Source: Sisyra terminalis (Eukaryota; Arthropoda; Insecta; Neuroptera; Sisyridae). Taken from it: a stretch of DNA of 64,000 nucleotides. The position numbers and the translations under genes are program-made. Below, in pieces: positions 39,101-51,399 of the stretch (the first letter of the stretch is position 1; every line of letters begins with the position of its first letter). The notes under the pieces were generated by a model. The model had not been told where the DNA came from, searched no databases, and was given only the letters and a program-made list of their open reading frames with translations. Location of the stretch: the NCBI GenBank assembly GCA_958496175.1, contig OY292277.1, positions 26,703,282-26,767,281 of the forward strand. Direction: 5' to 3'.

Positions 39101-40628
39101 GTTTTCCTCGTCACCTGATGAACTCTGTTAATTTTTTTTTATTATTTTTTAAATTTGATTAAGTTTGAACAAAATACTTACCTCTAATAAACTATATCTG
39201 GTTGTTTCTGGTAGCTTAAACATCGGTTTCTTGAATAATAACGACGCCAAAATACCCTGAGCTAATATGATTTGGTAGATCAACATGCTTTCTAAAGCAC
39301 CGTCCTTGATAATCAACTTTCCGATGATCAGCGGCGTGATAACAAATCCTAAAATATTACCCAAGTACATGACGTTTTTGGCAATTTTATATTTGCGCCG
39401 AAAGTATTGTTTGATTAGGTATTCACATTGCTGCATTGTTAGTGATGCTCCAATACCTAAAAAATTCAGAAATATAATACCCCAAAAACGTATTATACAG
39501 GAAGAAAAATCTCTTAATAGAAAAATTAAAACTGAAACGTCAGGAATAGAGACTAAAGAGTGAAATGTGGCTTTGAGTGAATCAAAACCAAAGGCTTTCA
39601 GGAAACAAGAAAATAAATATCTAGATAATTTTGATGATTGAGAAGAAAATCAAAGCAAAAATGGTGGCTAACGTAAAAATAATTAAAACACAAAAAATTA
39701 AAAAAAAATGGAAGAATTTAGAAAGCATAATTAATTTTGGACTTTTTGAATGGAAAAATGGATTGTTTCGAATTAAAAGACCTACCCTAGGACAGGAACT
39801 TCAAAATATTTAAAAACAAGCTACCCCAAGAACTGGTAAAAGGAGATCCTGATGCTAATTAGGAAAGTGCGCTAGTGGGAACACCTTCATATATCAAGGA
39901 CTCATCACCAAATTAGCTTATGGTATTATATTATTGTACTGAATGCCAATATGTAAAACAAAAAAAAAAAGAAAATTGGAAGGATCCATCAAGCAAGAAG
40001 AACGAAATTCTGAATATTTTGAATGGAACAATGGGTTGTCCCGGCTTGAAAAAACTATCCATGGGCAGAAAGGTTTATAAGACTAAACAAATATGGAAAT
40101 TGAGAATTATGTGTTACCTGTAACGGCTCCTGCAAGGAGATAGTAAACTATAATGGACGGCTCATGAAGTTCTGCCCCATAAGCAATTAAGTTTCCGGCA
40201 CAAATTAAGAAAATACCACACGTAGTTGTTAACTTTGGCCACATGGTAGTCGACACCAGAGTTTCACACCATGGATCTGAAAAAAAAGCTTAGTAAATAA
40301 CTGAAGAAAAAATTGATTTATTATAAATGGCACCTGCTAATGTCCAAAAAGATAAGAAGGTGATGGGAACTAGAGTAATTTCATGGTCCCACAACAAATA
40401 CATGTCATCATGATCAATGTTTTCGATTTGATCAAACAACAAAAAAGTGCCATACGAACTCAAAATGCTTGGAATAAGCACTTGGATGAAGACACTGGCT
40501 AACAAAATAAACCAGCCGAAACCTCCATCAAGGGCCACCGGCCCTAACCCCGGCTGTGATGTTACCACTTGGTCTAATCGCGACCCCAAACTTTTCCCAT
40601 CCGCCAAATTATTTTGACCCGCATTCAT
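36187..40628 (-). CDS. Monocarboxylate transporter-like (SLC16/MFS) protein, 5 exons, 3' end not found
   Basis: Exons, in transcript order, are 40628-40334, 40276-40118, 39456-39182, 39124-38422 and 36372-36187. All introns are GT-AG and the phases match (1,1,0,1,1), giving about 540 residues. The protein begins MNAGQNN and carries the SLC16 signature DGGFGW just before TM1. TM2-TM4 follow, then a YFRRKYKIAKN segment matching the conserved YF..RR..A loop of MCTs, then TM5-TM6. Exon 4 encodes a long acidic hydrophilic loop of about 130 residues and TM7-TM9; exon 5 encodes two more helices. Family members are plasma-membrane carriers of monocarboxylates or related small molecules, usually proton-coupled; the substrate here cannot be predicted. 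The last helix and C-terminus expected for a 12-TM MCT were not found downstream, so the model is 3'-incomplete. Introns 1 and 3 are only 57 bp. Intron 4 (2,049 bp) hosts SINEs and a hAT-like element. Confidence 0.85.
37046..37098 (+). mobile_element. SINE body fragment
   Basis: GAGTTCAATCTTGTATCGAG then CAAATTTTCAATATTTCTCA matches the B-box-to-body part of the tRNA-headed SINE family; the head and tail are missing. It lies inside intron 4 of the transporter gene. Confidence 0.5.
37280..37320 (-). repeat. Dispersed ACCCGTGAAATATTTAC motif, copy 2
   Basis: On the minus strand, ACCCGTGAAATATTTACAAC continues TCAACACTGATATAACTGG, parallel to the copy at 62241. Lies in intron 4 of the transporter. 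Confidence 0.4.
37456..37800. mobile_element. hAT-like element remnant
   Basis: The left end AGGGGTGGGCAAACGGCC is a typical hAT terminal sequence. The right end reads GACCAAGGGCAAACTTAA on the minus strand, sharing GGGCAAAC. A roughly 345-bp AT-rich interior without ORF lies in intron 4 of the transporter gene. Confidence 0.4.
37855..37980 (+). mobile_element. tRNA-headed SINE, internally deleted copy 8
   Basis: The head (GGTGGTGAATGATCTAGATG), B-box area GGGTCGATCCTCC and tail AAGATCTTACTAGTTATAAGGCGACAATAAATAACAATT are joined with about 40 bases of body missing, and end in a long A run. Lies in intron 4 of the transporter gene. Confidence 0.6.
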
Positions 40629-43020
40629 TTTGCAAAATTGCCCGTTATCTCACCTATGATAAATGAAAGTTCCAATCTAAAAATTCCTTGATTCAATCTG
40701 ATAAATTCCTCGAACAACTAAAAAACATATGCATTTACAAATGTCGTAAAAATTTATTTCAAAAATCACACTTTAATACAGATATCATCAGTGAATCATG
40801 CTCATATTACCCTTCGAATTCTCTCATTTTTCTTAACTTTGGTTCCTTACGTTTTACGGTCCATTAAATTGAACTTTTTTGCGTAATTTGCGATCGATAT
40901 TTCTGGTTAGTTGAATGGAAATCACGACACACACGTTTTTCATTAGGGATATTGTTGAGATTTTCGTTTGCTTCATAAATTCTATATGTTAAATAGGGTG
41001 TTAATATTTGTGGATGAGACCGTAGAATGTATTACAATCGTGGAAACGCCAGATCTCAACCAGGTGAATTTACACATTGACGATAATATGTTATCATTAT
41101 ATTTAGTATCTTTGTTTTCTCGAAAGATAACAGTTAGATTTGTCGCTATTTATTTCTGACCAAATAAACTATAAAATATCCATAAACCAGAAAAAAAATG
41201 AGCTAATCAATTTTAAAAGTGTAATCAAATTTTAATGAATAATATACCCTCTTTGTTTGTTTATAAGTAGCAGGCTTTATTTTCTGAACATAGTCTACAT
41301 TGATTTATCTTAAGTTTATGATTTCTTCAATGATTTAATCGTCAAAATGAATGATACAATTGGGATCATATAAAATCATTATCAAATTTTATTTATTTGA
41401 GTCTGATAAAAATAAATTATGATGGAATTTGAGATGGAATTCTGAGTGAATTATCTTATCATTGCTCAAATAATGTATTATTTTCATCGTTAGAAGTGGA
41501 AAAATGAGAGATTTTGTTGAAAACAGACTATATGAAGATGAGATCGAAACGATTTAATTCATTACCAATTTTGTTAGTGAAATAATTCATTGTTCTTTTG
41601 AAAATTGTTAAGTTGTAACTGAATTTAATAATTTTATAATTTAGGCAAGCATTTTTGAACGAAGGGAACCCTTAACTCCAATTTTTAATATTTTTTTATC
41701 AGCATTACAGCTAAATGCGAGTAGATGTATATCATGTATGAAAATATTAAAGACGAATAATAAAATAGAAATTAATACAAAATGTATAGTGAGATGTAAA
41801 AGTCAAGGTTCAAAACTGAAAAACTATGACCTATTTTTATTCATTCAACTGAAATTACGATGTTTGCAAATATTTAATTATTTGGAACTTATGTCAATAG
41901 TTTTTATAGGTATCTATTATAGAATAAATATCTAACAATAGTATAATAGAAGTTTATGAGGAGTAGGTAGCAGGTATGGTAAGTAGGTGGTATAATAAGG
42001 TATCCAAACGATGTGGGGTAACTGCAAGGTTGATAAAATACACAGGTAGCCTTATGGACTCACAACTAATCGGAATATTCAAGAAAGTGACGTATCCAGA
42101 AGAAATTAAAATTCAGAACTGTTGGCAACTGTTGGTAAGATCGGTAACAATATATAAAAGCCAAAGTATTATTAAGGTATACTGTTTTCTCTTGATTCAT
42201 AAATAAAATGAAGTTGATTTTGTCAATTTTTCGATGCCTACAATTTTTAATATTTAGTCATACTATTTTAAAGTTCAATTATTTCAAAGAATTCTAATGA
42301 TTTTATTTAAAAGATTATCAGTAGAAGAAAATTTATAGAATGTCAGAAGGAAAATTACTTTACTTGATTGCAAATATAAAAGTTGCAACGTTAGAACCAT
42401 AATAATTATTAATAAAAACTGTGCAGTTTTACCCACAATACGACGTAACATGGTGTATTTTGGATTGTCTATAATAATTCTATTATGTTTTGATTTTTCT
42501 TCAATATTTTTTTTAATGTTGCATTAATTGATTAATCATTAAATGAGTACCATATATGTGGTTATATTATATAATCGATTTCTGGGCATTCAACCTTCTT
42601 GTTGGGGATACATCCCTTATTACAGTATAGGAGTTTGTTTTGGAACTTTGCATTACGAACCGTTGTATCAAAAGTGAAAATAGTTAATTCATGCCCCTAA
42701 GCGTTGATCAACTGTGAAAATCTTAAATATATTTTTTGATACAATTTTTTTAAAAGGTAACTGGAAAAAAAAAATAATAAATTGGAAAAATGTTCACATT
42801 TACTAATTTTTATCAAAATCAATATTTTTAAGTAATTTTTAAATCAATATTGATTCGTTGATGATAAATTATATCTTGAAAGTTTATTGCCGAAAAAACA
42901 GAGAAATGATTTAATACTTTTCAAATAGTTTAAATTGATTGAATACGAAAATATCATGATTTTCGAGTAATGTAAAAAATTCTTTTCACAATTATAATAT
43001 TGAATTATTATTATTATTAT
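40629..43020. other. Upstream of transporter gene; no other gene
   Basis: The first few hundred bases should contain the transporter promoter, but no TATA box is obvious. Further right only chance ORFs are seen. Confidence 0.45.
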
Positions 43021-43155
43021 ATTTAATTAAGAAAGAAAAGATAGTTTGTACCATGAAGATAATACAAAAGAGCATAGCTATAATACTGTTATTATCTATA
43101 AAGGGACAGCTAGAGACTAAAAACTCTGTGGAAAAAGTTCTATATAATATATAAA

Positions 43156-43226
<71 letters not shown>

Positions 43227-43417
43227 TTCTATTTTAAGTACATAAATATTCATGTACCTATATAGCCCATTCTGAAGCTTTCACAAGTATTAGTTTCATT
43301 TTTTTTTATAGAGTTTTTAGTCTCTAGCTGTCCCTTTATAGATAATTACAGTATTATAGTTAAGCTCTTTCATATTATCTTCATAGTACAAACCCTCTTT
43401 TCTTTCTTATATAAATT
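43021..43417. mobile_element. Inverted-repeat element with central (TA)n
   Basis: Arms 43021-43127 and 43311-43417 (about 107 bp, close to 90% identical by eye) share AAGAAAGAAAAGA, AAGATAATA and AAAGGGACAGCTAGAGACTA in inverted orientation. The centre is a (TA)n tract. It looks like a MITE that acquired or expanded a microsatellite; no TSD could be fixed in the AT-rich flanks. Confidence 0.6.
43162..43223. repeat. (TA)n microsatellite
   Basis: About 60 bases of uninterrupted TA dinucleotide, at the loop of the inverted repeat above, where it could extrude as a cruciform. Confidence 0.95.
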
Positions 43418-46400
43418 AAATTATTATGTAAGTTAAATTAAATTATTTTTCGAATACAAAATTTTAATTGAAATGTAAGTTGTTAAATTAACTCCTTGTA
43501 TAAAAAAAGAGAGTTTCCTGTGCTATGTATGATTATGGTAGTAAATCACATAAAAATACACAAATAATTTTTTTTTCTATACCGATATCTGATCGCGATT
43601 TTGTTTGTGTCAAAAGTTCATTCGGAAAGAAAGCAAAAAATTTTTCTTACTGAGCTTTGAATTTCGTAAGGTTCTTTTAAATAGTAGCCATATTTATTAA
43701 GGCTCGCCTACTGATCAGTTCTCAATACCACATTGTTTTAAATATAAAACCAAAAATTATCTTTTTGTTATAAAAAGAATCTTTACTGCGTAAATTTTAT
43801 TTTGCTGTAGAGGAGTTATAAAAATACGTGCTGAATCCAGTAGACGTTGTCCTGCTAGTCTATACTATAATTAAAAGTTGTATAAAATAAATTTAATTTT
43901 AATGAAAATATGTTTGTGAAACCTTAAAGATACCTCCCTTCGTAATCTGCTGTATCTTCTTCTGTATCTATTATAACTTACCTTCAAGATATAAATTTTT
44001 CAATTAAGTTTTGAGAAAAATCGCTATATCTCTGAAAATACCGATTTTAAGGCAAAAATAACGATAAAAAGACCCTTGAAAAAACGTAGCATTCATCGCT
44101 GCGTACCTGTTGGTGTGAAACTTTATTGAGTGTTCTGATTTAATAAAAACCTGTGCGTATATAAATACAACGTGAAGGGTAACGATTTGGAACCACCGAA
44201 TATTAAACTTTTAAGATTATTCTCCAAAGTTCAAACTGTTGGAAATTTTGAACTATAATATCAGCTGTTCAACTGAAAAACAAAAAATACCCATAAAATA
44301 TAATTTTACACTTAAAACGGTGAGTTCTAGAAAAAAAGCATTGAAAGAAAGTTAGAATTATAAATAACAACAAAAATTATAAATAAAACACAAGTTTTGT
44401 AGATTTTTGTTTTCATCTTTCCCAATAGAATTTCTAGTCTCTGGGAACAGCTTCACATTATTCTGAATGACGTCATACATTAAGTATCTACTGTCAATAG
44501 ATATCGGAAGACACCCATTATCTCTTTGGGTTCTTATTTAACTCTTACGACGTTTTACTGATGATTTTAGAAAATAAACATGATCTTTTATAATTTCAAG
44601 AGATTGTTGAATAGTAAATAAACAAACAATTTTATGTCAAAGGTTTTTTTTTTGTCTATTTGCCACTTCTTTTACAATTATATATATATAAAACTCAAGC
44701 CATTAAAAATAAAAATAATATTCTAAAAATAGTAGAGAGACTAGCGTCTCAAGCAAAAAAATCAATCCGAAAATCCCAAATTTCCTTGGTTCGTATTTTT
44801 ATAAACAATCGAAATGAGGGGACCTTAGCAAATCATAAGTATTGAAGATCATTGACTTATCAGAAGCATTAATCAAAATAATAATTGGGATTTTCGGAAT
44901 ACAATCGTCCAAAATAAACATTCAAAAACAGGTTAAGAGGAAGCTTTCACAAAATAGAAATATTTTATTCTATTAAAAAAGCAAAGTTAATTTAAAATTA
45001 ATTTAAAATAAAAAAGCTAATGTATTTTAATTTCCTTTGCGATTAGTTAGAATTAATATATTGTACATGAATTCGAAATGGTTCACTTACAATCCATAGA
45101 GATGTAGCATAGAGGACTCCTGTTTAACTTTATTTGATCCAGCAAATAATTGGAGGGCCATGTAGAAAGCATTGGCTATGTGCAACATAAGCACCAGAGA
45201 AGAAAGATATGAAAGTTCAATTCTATATTAAACATATGCAGTGGCGTAATGTGCGTTTTTATCGCCCCAATTTTCATCATAAAGCAAGAAATTAGTTAAA
45301 AATTCTAATACCTTAAAACTCTTTGATTATTTAAAATGTACTCTTCATGTTTTTCTTAAAGCAAGATTTTTTATGAATATATACACATTTTCTTTGTTTT
45401 TTTTTTTTTTTAATCAAAAAGGACATTATGAATATGAAAATCAATTTTTAGTTATAAAAAACTTGTGTTTTGGAAGAAAAAGAAGTTGTAATTTTAATAG
45501 GTAAATGAGGGTCCAAAAACTCAAAGTGTTCTTATGGGTCTTATGTGACGTCACAGTACGCATCAGTATCCATATTGAAACCGAAATATAAACAGATCAT
45601 TGAGTGATTATCATAGAAATAGTAATAAATTACATAATTTTTCACCGTAGAAAACATTTTTGTACCTAAAAAATTACTATATTTGTTTTCCTTAGGAATA
45701 GAGGTTGTGTAGATTGTAAAAAAAATAAAATTAAATCATTTAAATCGTTTAAATCATTAACGTAATATTTAACTGACTTAAACAACCTTTTTCTTTGTGT
45801 TTAAGTACATTTGTCATAGGAATATGTCCATGGAATTTTGAAGATTCGTATTGTGACGTCATTTTATTGCCAGGCAAATAGGGCTCGTCTTAGGGATTTT
45901 GAATTTAACGATTTTTTTTGCATTTTTAATTGAATATTTTCTAAATTTTATAAAGTCAAGTTAAAAGCTAATAATTACATTATGTTTTGATATTAGTTAA
46001 AAAAGTTTTTAAAACTTTAAAAATTATTTTTAGATCATATGCATTAGGTTCGATCAATGACAACATGCCGTTTCATTTTACTACGCTACGCTACATTACT
46101 GAATATATGGACTAAGTTTGGACTAATATATTGGTACATCTCAGAGATTCGGTTAACCAACCACTAGTTGTCGTACAAAATTACATTTGATCATACCATA
46201 TTTTTAACATAAAAATGAACTGCTATATAAATCTTTTTTGTCTGGTAATTACTCTATATTACATCTCTGTGATATAATCTCGTCTATTAATTACTGCCAT
46301 CTAATAATATGAAATAAATTAATATTTTAAAATGTAAGATATCTAAGATTGATTGTTAGTCTACATGCATTTAAATCAATAAACTTCATTCATCATTATA

Positions 46401-46586
46401 ATATAAACACATTCAACATAAATCAAAGGAAAATTCATGTCAATATTCGTTGCCTTCAAAATATTTTCACTTGAACTTGAAAAAATTTGCTTCGGAAATG
46501 ACTGTTTATCAAATGTAATATGAAATAAATAAGTTGTTGTCTCCGTATAAGTTAAAGTAAAAAATATATTGATTTATCTAATTATT
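43418..46586. other. AT-rich DNA, no gene seen
   Basis: GTGACGTCA near 45546 and TGTGACGTCATT near 45853 are facing CRE-like words about 300 bp apart, possibly a decayed inverted-repeat element. Nothing else recognised. The 3' UTR of the SVWC gene falls at the right edge. Confidence 0.45.
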
Positions 46587-47059
46587 TTAGCAAACCACCG
46601 AAGCACAACATTCTGGAAAAGGTTTGGTAACGTCTTCTGGAACATCTCGACATGGTGGTCGAGCTGGAGTTACAAATCCACATCTAAAATTTAAGTAAAA
46701 TGCATTAAACTCATTTAGTAATACTCCTAAATAACAAACTCACCCGATTCCATCAATAGAAAAGTCAGTATTGCATGTAATTTTTTCACAACTACCAGGA
46801 ATTTTGAGGGTTTCACCAGGTTTTAGGTCCAACTTTGAGACGTTATGATAGCATTTTCCAGGAAACTCTGCAATATGATAATCACAATAAGCCAACAATT
46901 AGCTAATATATAATATTATAACGCAATTCGTAAAATTTGAAGAAAAAATATGTTGTTTGTACCCGAGTTGGTGGCATTTTGTATCACATAAATGTAACAA
47001 TCTCCGTTGAGAATCAGAAAGAAAAGACCCAACAGGGAAATGGACAAAATCGCTCTCAT
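46587..47059 (-). CDS. Secreted single von Willebrand factor C-domain (SVWC) protein, Vago-like family
   Basis: Three exons, 47059-46963, 46867-46744 and 46683-46587, with introns of 95 and 60 bp, GT-AG borders and phases 1 then 2. They encode 105 residues ending in TAA. Residues 1-20 (MRAILSISLLGLFFLILNGD) form a clear signal peptide. The mature part has the eight-cysteine SVWC pattern: GKCY, GSCEK, ITC, GCGF, PPCRD, ECC and a terminal VVC, with the Pro-Glu-Cys-Cys near the end typical of the family. SVWC proteins are small extracellular arthropod proteins; characterised members such as Drosophila Vago are induced by infection or nutrition, but the role of this one is unknown. The upstream in-frame ATG at 47137 would overlap the TATA region and spoil the signal peptide, so 47059 is preferred. 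An N-glycosylation sequon (NAT) lies just before intron 1. Confidence 0.88.
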
Positions 47060-47093
47060 TTTCGTTAATATTATTTCAGTCACTTTCAATTTT

Positions 47094-47123
47094 AATCTGC
47101 TCAACACTGAGGTTGCTTTTATA
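47094..47123 (-). promoter_or_regulatory. Core promoter of the SVWC gene (TATA box)
   Basis: On the minus strand TATAAAAG occupies 47123-47116, about 57-64 bases upstream of the SVWC start codon. A CAGATT initiator-like site lies about 25 bases downstream, near 47099-47094. This implies a short 5' UTR of about 35-40 bases. A TATA-driven compact gene is typical of inducible, tissue-restricted secreted proteins; inducibility itself is inference. Confidence 0.55.
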
Positions 47124-48589
47124 CTGCGACCTTTCAACCCCTTTCCTCACTATCAGCTCTAGCTGATAAATGGATTAGTAAATCAATGATTCAAACAACA
47201 TTCGAGAAGAAAAATTCCTAGGGGGGCTCTTAAATTGTCAATGTAACACATATCAGAACTATTTTTGTAATAAAATTTGACGCGACATTATAACTTTACT
47301 CCTTCTTCATTCTTTTTGCTTACATCAGTGACACAATTTTATACATTTTATGTATGTATGTATCACAAAACTTGGCATTCATTAATTATTTTTATCGCAA
47401 TTCTCTCGTTACTTTGTACTATGATTTTTTTAAAGAGTCAAAATTTTGAAGATTGCAAAAAGAATTAGTATTTTGATAACATTTTTTTTTTCAATTTTAA
47501 TATTTCAATACCATATGAATTGCTTAACTTTTGAGTTTATCTTTTGAAATCCATCGTATCCTATATACCTTTGTTATAGAATTATTTTTTGGTTAGATCT
47601 ATATAAATTTTATGAATTTTAATTTAACTTTTTGAATAATTTTTATGTGATTTAGTCTGGCATTTACTGTCGTCTGTAAATTATAATAGTGAATGCGACA
47701 TAAAAACTAAATGCGTATCAAAGGTTACTTTTTTTGTACAATGGCCGTTTATGTTTAGTTTTAATAATTGTTATTCAAATAATATATATGTCTCGTTATT
47801 GTCTTTTTCTTGCTCGAATTACTATGGTCATGGTCATATGGCATAAAAATGAATCTCATATTTAAGAACTTTTGAAATGTTTACATTAAAGTCTACACAT
47901 TTTCGATTATTAAAAATCAATGATATAGTGTTACCGATGATAATTGTAAAAATATTTGGTTTGATACCCGTAGCCGTATAATTTTTAATTGCCCAAAAAT
48001 AAAATATTGAGTCCTACCTACTGATCTGTATATAACGGATAGTACAGTCTACAATACACAAGAATCAGTGCTCAAAGCAACTTCCAGCGCCATCATTTTG
48101 GGCACAAATCTGGATTATATTATATTAAACATAATACTATAGCACCTGTGAGGATAATAATTCAAAAATGCACAACGAACGTTATTTGATAAAAGCTGAG
48201 AATTTCTCTATGTATGGCCCTAACATAGAAGAACAATTAGTGATCATGGTGTTTAGATAGTATTTACTTTGGCAGGTAACAGGTAAAAAGAAGCTTAAAA
48301 TCAGGAACCGATTCTTCGGAATAGTAAAATATTCCTTATTTAATGCTAAAACACTGGTGAAAATTTTAAAAAATTCACTAAGTCGTTAAAAAGATATTGC
48401 AATTTAAAAATATTATGATTTTAGATGTAATCTTATGGAGATTCGATGATCAAACAGACTAAATTTATTTTTATTAGCAAAAAAAAAATGCTCCTAGGCA
48501 TTCCAAACTTTCAAAATCTGTAGTTTAAACTTTAAGGAGCTGATTTTGCATAAGTTTATTTGAATTCACTATAAGGTTTTTAAAAAACA

Positions 48590-50250
48590 AATTATAAACA
48601 AACCGAAAATGTGGCTTTTACTTGATAAATTAATAATTGCGGCAACATTGTAGTCAGCTGAGATCCATCGTCTTGTATATAATACTAGCTGATTCCCGCA
48701 ACTTCGTCTGCGTAACGTAGGTGTAGATTATATTTTCTTTTTAGATTTGCTATTTGTAGTGGTATGTGAAAATTTTTATTTTTCTTATTTGTTTTACGAA
48801 AAACATAATCATACTTAAAAACACTGCTTTGTCGACTTTAAAGAGACACATTTAATCAACTGTTGCTTAGAATAAAATAGTTGTATGTAATCATCAATTA
48901 AACTTCAAAAAAAATTTATAAATATCTAAGAAGAGTAAGTTCAATTGCGTATACCGTCGGTAGGCATACCTACCGTGAACCAAATAATCCATAAATCAAT
49001 CAGTATTTATACATAAATAACAAATATCGTCAAGTCCAATAAAGTCGGTCTAAATTATGACTAAAAAAAGTCGAAAGGTATCAAAATACTCGCGTCAAAA
49101 TAACAGAAGTTAAGAGTCTAGATTTTTGAATATTAGTTGGAATCCCATCTCACTGTTTCGATTCCCGAATGAACCTTTTTCCAAAAACAATTTTGTAAAA
49201 AAAAGTCTAATGTAAGATTCGAACCCACGTCTCTTTTATTGTGAGCATAAGAATGTCAGATACGTAAGTGAATGCGCTATGAACGTATAATTAATCCCAA
49301 AGTATAAATAAAAGAGCTTTTATAGCGGTGGCATTTATATATATTTTTTAAAATGAAAAAAACCCTTATTGTGACATAACTATAATAGTTATACATATGT
49401 TGTCGCTTTATTTTTTGTAGATAATGATATATTCTACAAAATCGTATTACATTATTTTGTTCTATAACCAATAGTTTTCGCAGCGCACGCGATAAAAGAA
49501 TGTTTTTTGGTAATTTTTTTCAGACCTTGGGTTACATTATTGGAGTTTTAGTATGGATCCTTATTTTTTTTTGAAAATTTAATATAGCCTATGTTCACCG
49601 GAAATAGTGTAGCTTCCTAACAGTGAAAGAATTTTTCAAATCGGTCAAGTAGTTTCGGAGACTATTCAAAGCAAACAAACAATCAAATCTTTCCTCTTTA
49701 TAATAATAGAAGAAGACAAGCTGTGTTAATACATTTGGTGAGATTAAAATGAAACACAAATAATTTATTTTCTACATGTTGTTCATGTTGCGCATGCTCA
49801 CTCACATCATGTGAGAGAGACATACTAAAGTTGCCAACGCCAACAACCTAAAAATTCGATAGCGCTATCACGTTTTAATTATTTTATGTATTGTTGTATT
49901 ATTAATGTTTTATTTTTTTTGTTATAAATTTTATGAAACATGCTAATTTAATGTTTTATTTTTGATTTAATTATATTAAAAAATTCTACATTCATAACTT
50001 ATGAGCATCAAATCAATATTATTTTGATTTGTTATGTTGAAATCAACGCATATTTAATTCCAACAGTTAGTTAAAAAATGTCTATATTGTTTTTGTCTTA
50101 TTTTGATTAATACTTTTAGTAAAATTTCCGATTTTCTTTTAAACTACCATATTTACAGTTTCTTATGTATCGACTTATTTATTCGCCTCATGGTACATTA
50201 TGCGACGTAATTATTCATAAATTTCTATTTTAGTGTACTTTTGTCTCCGA
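48590..50250 (+). repeat. Unclassified dispersed repeat, copy B, split by a Helitron
   Basis: The two halves 48590-48684 and 49717-50250 together match copy A at 14096-14757. Joined, the break reads ATATAATA then CAAGCTGTGTTA, against ATATAATACAAGATGTGTTA in copy A. Copy B has about 40 extra bases near 50165-50205. Confidence 0.7.
48685..49716 (-). mobile_element. Non-autonomous Helitron (1,032 bp), precise insertion
   Basis: On the minus strand it begins TCTTCTTCTATTATTATAAA and ends ACGAAGTTGCGGGAATCAGC then TAG, followed by host T. TC at the 5' end, CTAG at the 3' end, a GC-rich CGCAGACGAAGTTGCG hairpin region just inside the 3' end, and no target duplication are the Helitron hallmarks. 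Comparison with copy A of the host repeat shows an exact insertion with no base gained or lost. No Rep/helicase ORF, so it is non-autonomous. Confidence 0.75.
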
Positions 50251-50513
50251 TCTGCACATGTTTGCGTAGAACAATAAATGTTCCTCAAAAAACTTCAGTA
50301 TAGTTTTTCTTACAGCAAATCATTTAAACAATATTTGAGACTAATATTGTAGGGGGTTACTTTTGTCAATGATCTAGGATGATCAATCTTGATAAACCTA
50401 TAGATCTTATGATTTTAACGGAGATTTATATTGTTAAGCGATTTTTTCATATTGTTAAACTTTGGCTAAGAAAATTTATTAAGTGGTTGGAGTAATAAAA
50501 AAAAAATATGGCT

Positions 50514-50675
50514 TATTCCTAATATCTCCGGCGCCACGATTTAAGAACGGATTATGGTAGAAGAAGCCTAAATAAATCGAAAATTAAGAATACCAATTTG
50601 CGAGTTTTCGCTTCGTTTTCCTAGAAAATAGGTTTTTAGTAGAAAAATTACAATGTTATTTCTTATGGGAAATCA
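50514..50675 (+). repeat. Left arm of a 160-bp inverted repeat flanking the satellite
   Basis: Starts TTCCTAATATCTCCGGCGCC and ends TTATTTCTTATGGGAAA. It pairs with 57744-57904 at more than 90% of positions by eye, with the match stopping abruptly at the outer TTCC. It is GC-richer at the outer end than its surroundings. Confidence 0.85.
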
Positions 50676-51399
50676 ATTTGTATAAATCCGCCAACGGCCT
50701 ACTTCAACGGATAACGATATTTTCAACGCAAAGGTTTTTGTTGCGGTCCTTATTTTAGGCATGTAGATTGAGTTAATTCCATATTTCATTTAAATTATTC
50801 GATCAAGAATCAAGGTACCTTGCAATCAATGTTACTAAGTAAAATGGGCAGCTGTTGTCACAACAATTTTACAGCAGGGATATTTTAGGAAATATTCAAC
50901 ATTTTATAATGGTCGAGTTTTAGCGAAAATAAAGTACAAATCGAATTTGAAAATTGATTTCAAAAGTCTAACAGGCATTTAATTTTAAAAATTGTAAAAC
51001 GACAGATATTGGAAATGTTTCATAAAATGTTTCTAAATTCATTTCCAATTTTTTTTTTCGTAAGTTTCTACAATTAAATTTTTAAACTAATGTATATAAA
51101 ATTTAGGCTACCTTACCAATAAATGAAGCAGCCTATTGTCAAAAATTCACTCAATTTTGTCAAATCACAAATCATCACACTACAAACACGACTGATGAGG
51201 TTGAACTATTTTACAAGAATGAAGAAAGACAAAATTTATTTAATAAAAATTAAAAGAATAGCCTACTAAAATTTAACAGTATAAGAAATTATATTTTCTT
51301 GGAACGGGTAACTCTGATCCATTCAGAACCACTTATGAAAATAACATTACCAAATTTAAGATCAGTTTTCCATAAAATGTCTCCCTACATTAGCATTTT

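Noticed and set aside
38754..39563. Plus-strand ORFs of 88 and 92 codons
   Set aside because: Antisense to transporter exons 3 and 4.
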